In this document: positions 62,233-64,000 of the stretch, in pieces
How positions within the stretch are numbered: the first letter of the stretch is position 1
Layout: each line of letters begins with the position of its first letter
The notes under the pieces: model-generated
Told to the model about the DNA's origin: nothing
What the model saw: the letters and a program-made list of their open reading frames with translations, nothing else
Databases searched by the model: none
Made by a program: the position numbers and the translations under genes
Source: DYFT01 sp041695085
Lineage (GTDB): Bacteria; Bacteroidota; Ignavibacteria; UBA10030
Reading direction: 5' to 3'
Length of the DNA stretch: 64,000 bases
Assembly: GCA_041695085.1 (NCBI GenBank)
Contig: JBGFRO010000023.1
Location: 62,001-126,000, forward strand

Positions 62233-63180
62233 TTGCCCCAACCAATTCTGATCGATACTGATGCAGGTGTGGACGACGCCCTCGCACTGCTCTTAGCGCT
62301 CCGCTCACCGGAGCTTTCTGTCGCCGCGATCACAACGGTGGCGGGCAACGTTCCGGTGAGACACTGCACGCAAAACGTTTTGACGTTGCTTCATCTCCTA
62401 CAACCCTCCAAACTCCCGATCGTTGCCAAAGGAGCTTCCCGTCCCTTGCGGCGTCGTTTGGTTACTGCCCCCGAAGTTCACGGCGAAGATGGGCTTGGTG
62501 GCATGCGGCGCGTACTCCTGGGGCAACATGTGCTCCCTCGTGTGGCGCGGCGTGCTGTGCAGACGATCGTAGAGTGCTGCCGACGCTATGGAAGAAGATT
62601 GACCATAATTGCTGTAGGGCCACTAACAAACATCGCGCTTGCACTTCAGACGGAGCCTCGCGCGCTGAGGTCGATCGGTCGATTGATTTCCATGGGGGGT
62701 GCTTTCCGCGTGCCCGGCAACACAGGTCCGGTCGGCGAGTTCAATTACTATGTCGACCCCGAGGCGGCACATCTGGTGTTGAATGCTGCATTGCCTGTGA
62801 CAGTGGTCCCCCTCGACGTAACACAACAACTTGTGTTGATGCAGTCGGAATTAGAGTATCGAGCGGCCCGACGAGCGAATCGGCTTTCGCGTGCGATTAC
62901 TCGATTCACGAGGGCGTACATGCAGTATCACCGCAAGGTCGAAGGATTTCATGGTGGCTATCTCCATGATCCGCTCGCCGTTGCCGCTACGATCGATCCG
63001 TTGGTCATTCAGACTCAACGTCTCCACGTCGACGTTGAATGTGGGGGACAATTTACTCGCGGGATGACCGTTGCCGATCTTCGACGGAAGGTGAGGAAAG
63101 AAGAAGCCGCCGTCGATGTTGCATTGCGCGTTGATCGGACACGTTTCTTCAAGCTCTTTCATGAAAGGGTGTGGGGATGA
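62233..63180 (+). CDS. Inosine-uridine-preferring nucleoside hydrolase family protein
   Basis: A 315-residue nucleoside hydrolase, which cleaves the N-glycosidic bond of ribonucleosides in salvage. The Ca-binding DTDAGVDDALAL block is at residues 8-19, followed by VAGNV near 37, VGPLTNIALAL near 128, SMGGAFRVPGNTGPVGEFNYYVDPEAA near 152-178 and the C-terminal Asp in YLHDPLAVAA near 246. Length is normal. The start is TTG at 62233, giving the family N-terminus PQPILIDTDAG. The gene overlaps the next one by four bases (ATGA). Base preference is not predictable. Confidence 0.9.
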   Translation: MPQPILIDTDAGVDDALALLLALRSPELSVAAITTVAGNVPVRHCTQNVLTLLHLLQPSKLPIVAKGASRPLRRRLVTAPEVHGEDGLGGMRRVLLGQHVLPRVARRAVQTIVECCRRYGRRLTIIAVGPLTNIALALQTEPRALRSIGRLISMGGAFRVPGNTGPVGEFNYYVDPEAAHLVLNAALPVTVVPLDVTQQLVLMQSELEYRAARRANRLSRAITRFTRAYMQYHRKVEGFHGGYLHDPLAVAATIDPLVIQTQRLHVDVECGGQFTRGMTVADLRRKVRKEEAAVDVALRVDRTRFFKLFHERVWG

Positions 63181-64000
63181 GACGGAAGGTCATCGTTCTC
63201 CTGGCACTTCTGTATCTCGCGTCTCCCGAAGGCGTACGGTCACAGGTGCATCCGGTTCAAATCAGTGCATCTGAACGGAGGTCCCAGCTTGGATTCGAGC
63301 GGCTGCTGAACACATTCACATGGAAGAATGACCTGTTCTACTCTGCCGAGGTGGGAGGCCTCACGCTCGATCTTCGTCAGCGGTTGCGCTCTCGTCTGAT
63401 TCGCTCCGAACAGCGCTCGATCCAGGATGAGTTAGTGGACACGCTCGACCTCCGAAAAAAGCTTTCTGACGGGTGGAATCTGCAGGCGCAGGCCACGGCA
63501 TCTTTGCTCTCGGACCATCGTGCCGTCGATCTAGGCGAGTTGGCTCAGTACAAAGGACTTGTAGGAGTTCAAGTGTTTCCTACCACCGCGATGAGCATTG
63601 CAGGGTTGGCTGGATTCGAGCACGACTCGCAGCAGGAGGAATCGGATCGTGGTTTCGCATACATGCTGGAGGCGCAAGGACGGGAGATCGAGATGGAGGA
63701 CTTTCGCGCCTTTTTTGCAACACGATGGATGCAATCGTTTCTTTCGCCACGTCGTCCCGCTTCGGGGGGCGTCGAATTGAACATCGTCCGGGATTTCGGC
63801 ACCGGGGCGGTCGAATCGGTTTCATTTGAGTACACACATCAGCGTCGAGAGTTCTACACGCGCGCCGATGATCAGGTGGCGCGATTCTACGACATCCAAA
63901 GCAACATCTTCCGACGCGATGCAAATGGATTTCGGGTGACGAATCATCTCACCTATCAGGCGTTTGATCGCGCGCGTTTAGAGTTTGAGGCAGGACTTTC
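63177..64000 (+). CDS. Outer-membrane-type protein, truncated by window end
   Basis: A frame open from the ATG at 63177 to the window edge (274 codons visible). A signal peptide (RRKVIVLLALLYLASPEGVRS, next residue Gln) is followed by beta-strand-like sequence with alternating aromatic and charged residues, e.g. LTLDLRQRLRSRLI, NLQAQATASLLSDH and VESVSFEYTHQRREFY, typical of outer-membrane barrels. No named family is recognised. It overlaps the nucleoside hydrolase stop by four bases, so it is co-translated with it; an outer-membrane porin or receptor for nucleosides would fit but is only inferred. Confidence 0.7.
   Translation, partial: MRRKVIVLLALLYLASPEGVRSQVHPVQISASERRSQLGFERLLNTFTWKNDLFYSAEVGGLTLDLRQRLRSRLIRSEQRSIQDELVDTLDLRKKLSDGWNLQAQATASLLSDHRAVDLGELAQYKGLVGVQVFPTTAMSIAGLAGFEHDSQQEESDRGFAYMLEAQGREIEMEDFRAFFATRWMQSFLSPRRPASGGVELNIVRDFGTGAVESVSFEYTHQRREFYTRADDQVARFYDIQSNIFRRDANGFRVTNHLTYQAFDRARLEFEAGL

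Overview
The window reads as a chromosomal segment of a free-living, Gram-negative member of the Bacteroidota/Chlorobiota (FCB) group, most likely an Ignavibacteria-like lineage. The basis is two secreted proteins that end in a Por/T9SS-type sorting domain with a QNYPNPFN or QNFPNPFN motif, many signal peptides followed directly by Gln (the Bacteroidota 'Q-rule'), outer-membrane barrel-like proteins, and a large repertoire of PAS-type histidine kinases. Several genes have good AGGAGG-type ribosome sites, which argues against a typical Bacteroidia genome. I saw no rRNA, tRNA or CRISPR array.

Layout. 1-10.4 kb: a NamZ-like exo-muramidase, then a signalling block (PAS/GAF kinase, NarL-type regulator, receiver-only protein, seven-PAS hybrid kinase) invaded by a REP-associated transposase (RAYT) and clusters of 24-bp GTAG-headed palindromes. 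10.4-18 kb (minus strand): a decayed GH3 hexosaminidase, an Uma2 protein, a GC-rich three-gene island next to a fragment of a transsulfuration enzyme, then intact cystathionine gamma- and beta-type enzymes separated by a GxxExxY cassette. 18.2-21.4 kb: efp-accB-accC and gcvH. 21.5-27.1 kb: a membrane kinase/NarL regulator pair, and an NtrC-type sigma54 activator with a small, probably degenerate kinase.

27.4-34.7 kb is the most interesting part. Six small secreted subunit-like proteins, a two-domain Ig-like chaperone candidate and a 998-residue usher-like outer-membrane protein lie divergent from the NtrC-type activator. A good sigma54-like promoter lies just upstream of the first subunit and a weaker one upstream of the second subunit group. 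I interpret it as a chaperone-usher-like surface-fibre system without the classical usher signature. It is followed by two receiver-only proteins and three very large repetitive surface proteins (4,635, 469 and 1,689 residues), which share end-cap motifs and a SELN-containing module. The last carries ten Ig-like domains (three of them from a nearly exact 975-bp tandem duplication), a dockerin-like segment, a cohesin-like segment and a T9SS tail. A second T9SS cargo with a cohesin-like domain follows at 60.0-60.8 kb.

The intergenic DNA around the adhesins is packed with palindromic and tandem repeats (195-bp array, GTAG-headed second repeat family, GACCCC/GGGGTC palindromes) and a decayed GxxExxY gene. 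The window ends with an epimerase, a nucleoside hydrolase and the start of an outer-membrane-type protein that runs off the edge.
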